Source: Polynucleobacter meluiroseus | Lineage (GTDB): Bacteria; Bacteroidota; Bacteroidia; Flavobacteriales_D; Crocinitomicaceae | Length of the DNA stretch: 7,150 nucleotides | Reading direction: 5' to 3' | NCBI GenBank assembly: GCA_943328715.2 | Contig: CALQBB020000038.1 | Coordinates: 1-7,150 of the forward strand | In this document: positions 5,046-7,150 of the stretch, piece after piece | Layout of the letters: every line of letters begins with the position of its first letter | Position numbering within the stretch: position 1 is the stretch's first letter | The notes under the pieces: generated by a model | What the model was told of the DNA's origin: nothing | The model's input: the letters and a program-made list of their open reading frames with translations, nothing else | Database searches by the model: none | Program-made: the position numbers and the translations under genes

Positions 5046-7150
5046 TTATTTCTTTTTGTAGCTTAATTTCTTGGTTAAATTTCCTGCTCGAATGGTAAAA
5101 TCACCTTCTTCTACGATAAAATCACCTTCTTTTCCAACAAATTGAAAATCTTTCAAGTTTAAATAGAATGTTTTACTTACTTCAGTTTTTGCAGGCACGT
5201 CGATTTTAACGAATCGTTTTAAGGATTTACCGGTAGGAATCAAACTAGCGTAATCATCACTCACATAAAGTTGTATCACTTCTTTCCCTGCGATTGAACT
5301 ATTGTTTTTTAAGGTAACAGTTACCGCGATGCTGTCATTGTCTGAAAAAATAGTTTGATTCAATGTTAAAGCAGTGTATTCAAAATTGGAATAGTTAAGT
5401 CCATAACCAAAGTCCCATTCAGGATTGTACGCAGAAAAATCTCCCGCTTTTGATCGATCTACACTTTTGGGATGATCGTAAAATTCAATGACACCATCAA
5501 ATTTAGGATAGGTGTAAGGAAGTTTTCCACTAAAGTTCTTGTCGCCATACATTAAAGATACTAAAGCCTCAGCTCCGTAATTTCCGGGTAAATACGCTTG
5601 AATGATTCCTGAAGCTCCGGTTACGATGTCGTGAATGACGCGTGGTCTTCCTTCCAGAAGAACGATGATTACCTTTTTGTTTTGAGCGTAAGCTAATTTT
5701 GCTAGTTCACGTTGTTCAGCATCTAGATTTAAGGATAGGATGTCTCCTGGTTTTTCAGTAGCTGGAAGTTCACCAAGACATAATACAACCACATCTGCTT
5801 GCCTCAATTTTTCTTGGTAATCGGATAAGTTCACGAGGCGTGTTTTTTCAAAAGCATTTTCGGTATATAATTCTGCACCTTGCGCAAACAAACAATTTTC
5901 TTTCCCTAATTTCTTCTCAAAAGCTTGACGAACGGTTAAACAAGCACTGGTGTTGTAAGCTGTATCGACTCCTTGCCACGTATGAGTCCAAGCTCCGTTT
6001 AAGTAAACAAGGTTGTTGGATGTTGGTCCAGCAATCAATACTTTTTGATTTTTTGACAATGGCAAAATCCCATTTTCGTTTTTCAATAGTGTAATGGACT
6101 CTAGCGCTGAATTAAGTGAGGCCTGTTGAAATTCTGCAGAACCAAATTTAGGATAGTTTTCAAACGTTGGCACGGGTCTTTCAAATAAGCCCAATTTGGA
6201 TTTTACGTATAAAATTCTTCGAACTGCGTCGTCCAATCGCTCCATGGAAATTTTACCTGATTTTACCGCATTGACCATAATGGTGCAGTATTCTTTGTAC
6301 TGCGGACTTAATGGAACCATGCTCATATCTACACCTGCATTAAATGCTTGTACATACGCATCTGCTAGACTAGGCGAAGTGGAATGTACGGTATGCAACA
6401 TGATAAAGTCTTCCCAATCGGAAACAGCAAATCCTTTAAATCCCCACTCTCCCTTTAGTGTTTCGGTAATCAAGTGATGGTTAATGTGTCCGGGAATTCC
6501 GTTTACAGCACCACTATTGATCATTACCGTTAATGCGCCATGTTCGACGGCTGCTTTAAAGGATGGCAAATAAAGCTCTTTCATGTATTTTTCGGGTATC
6601 CACGCTGGAGTTCTATCGCGACCACTGTTGGTTCCACTGTAACCAACAAAATGCTTCATACATGCGGCTACATGGTATTCGTCGGGTGTTGCTCCGCCTT
6701 GATATCCATCAATAATGGCAGATCCCATTTGTGAAATGAGGTAGGGGTCCTCGCCAAGTGTTTCAAAAGTACGTGACCAAAGTGGTTGTCTGCCTAGATC
6801 GAGTACCGGAGAAAAATTCCAAGGAATTCCAGATGCTCTTGTTTCGTATGCGGTAATTTCACCGAATGTTTTAGCTAGTGATGGATTCCAGGTTGCAGCT
6901 AATCCGATTTCTTGAGGAAACAATGTTGCTCCCACGGTATAATTCACCCCGTGAATGGCATCAATTCCATAAATGATTGGCACGTGTGTTTTACCTGTTG
7001 TGTATGGATTTTGAACAGCGGGAATAATTCCTTTCCATTCTGCTAAACTGAGTGTGTGAGAACCAACATTCAAAATAGAACCGACGTGGTACTTAAGAAT
7101 GGCCTCGTTTAGTTTCGCTGTATCGATGGTTGCAGGAATGCGTGTTGCTC
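5046..7150 (-). CDS. Glycoside hydrolase family 3 β-glucosidase/exo-glucanase, N-terminus beyond window
   Basis: Retaining GH3 enzyme that removes terminal β-linked glucose (or a related sugar) from oligo- and polysaccharides, probably periplasmic or outer-membrane bound. The frame stays open to the right edge, so the signal peptide and the first part of the barrel are missing. Numbering is from the first full codon (7148); 700 residues are visible. The TIM-barrel domain (to about 345) has D63 in GIDAIHG, R126 in the WSRTFE stretch, K165-H166, and the nucleophile D244 in GFAVSDWED. The α/β sandwich domain (about 347-585) holds GELPATEKPGD, where E465 is the acid/base candidate by comparison with plant exo-glucanase, and LPGNYGAEA. 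A fibronectin III-like domain (about 597-695) closes the protein. The barrel resembles the ExoI/BoGH3B branch more than E. coli BglX. All catalytic residues that can be seen are present. The exact substrate cannot be told; a glucan is plausible. Confidence 0.95.
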   Translation of the reverse strand, partial: ATRIPATIDTAKLNEAILKYHVGSILNVGSHTLSLAEWKGIIPAVQNPYTTGKTHVPIIYGIDAIHGVNYTVGATLFPQEIGLAATWNPSLAKTFGEITAYETRASGIPWNFSPVLDLGRQPLWSRTFETLGEDPYLISQMGSAIIDGYQGGATPDEYHVAACMKHFVGYSGTNSGRDRTPAWIPEKYMKELYLPSFKAAVEHGALTVMINSGAVNGIPGHINHHLITETLKGEWGFKGFAVSDWEDFIMLHTVHSTSPSLADAYVQAFNAGVDMSMVPLSPQYKEYCTIMVNAVKSGKISMERLDDAVRRILYVKSKLGLFERPVPTFENYPKFGSAEFQQASLNSALESITLLKNENGILPLSKNQKVLIAGPTSNNLVYLNGAWTHTWQGVDTAYNTSACLTVRQAFEKKLGKENCLFAQGAELYTENAFEKTRLVNLSDYQEKLRQADVVVLCLGELPATEKPGDILSLNLDAEQRELAKLAYAQNKKVIIVLLEGRPRVIHDIVTGASGIIQAYLPGNYGAEALVSLMYGDKNFSGKLPYTYPKFDGVIEFYDHPKSVDRSKAGDFSAYNPEWDFGYGLNYSNFEYTALTLNQTIFSDNDSIAVTVTLKNNSSIAGKEVIQLYVSDDYASLIPTGKSLKRFVKIDVPAKTEVSKTFYLNLKDFQFVGKEGDFIVEEGDFTIRAGNLTKKLSYKKK

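Noticed and set aside
5840..6734. Three plus-strand ORFs opposite the GH3 gene
   Set aside because: They lie antisense to well-conserved GH3 catalytic sequence and show no protein-family features.
7071..7073. TTG as the start of the GH3 protein (675 residues)
   Set aside because: The frame continues upstream without a stop to the window edge and encodes family-like sequence (a KYHVGSILNV stretch), so the protein is longer and this TTG is an internal leucine.

Overview
The window is about 7.1 kb of AT-rich bacterial DNA with six genes, all on the minus strand, so transcription runs from high to low coordinates. Several features point to Bacteroidota, probably Flavobacteriales: a secreted protein with a type IX secretion (T9SS) C-terminal sorting domain, -7 promoter boxes of the TAnnTTTG type, starts with no recognisable Shine-Dalgarno sequence, and a ctaB followed by two subunit III genes. 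The genus cannot be set from this sequence alone.

Right part (about 3.4-7.15 kb), extracellular glycan use. A glycoside hydrolase family 3 enzyme (5046-7150, N-terminus beyond the window) lies upstream of a secreted T9SS cargo protein (3452-4897). The cargo has an N-terminal domain of a kind I associate with Bacteroidota polysaccharide-active proteins, then two near-identical E-set/CBM48-like modules and the sorting tail. A 148-bp intergenic stretch between them holds a 10-bp inverted repeat, a candidate promoter and a small palindrome. A strong intrinsic terminator (3400-3426) ends the cargo gene.

Middle (2984-3343): a 119-residue conserved-looking protein of unknown function with its own promoter. 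Its start should be the ATG at 3343, because the upstream extension runs through the promoter box.

Left part (1-2917), aerobic respiration. ctaB (heme O synthase) is followed by two cytochrome oxidase subunit III-family genes, spaced 33 and 20 bp apart, which looks like one operon. CtaB makes the heme O precursor of the heme used by the oxidase, and the subunit III proteins are core membrane subunits. Both subunit III proteins carry a large soluble insertion at the same place, between the third and fourth visible membrane helices. Each insertion shows internal repetition with a period near 56-57 residues. The first gene runs off the left edge.

I found no CRISPR array, tRNA, rRNA, transposase, phage gene or defence system. 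The points most worth a second look are the repeat-bearing insertions in the two oxidase subunits, the degenerate nature of the second subunit III, and two promoters placed exactly four bases before their start codons, which predicts leaderless mRNAs.
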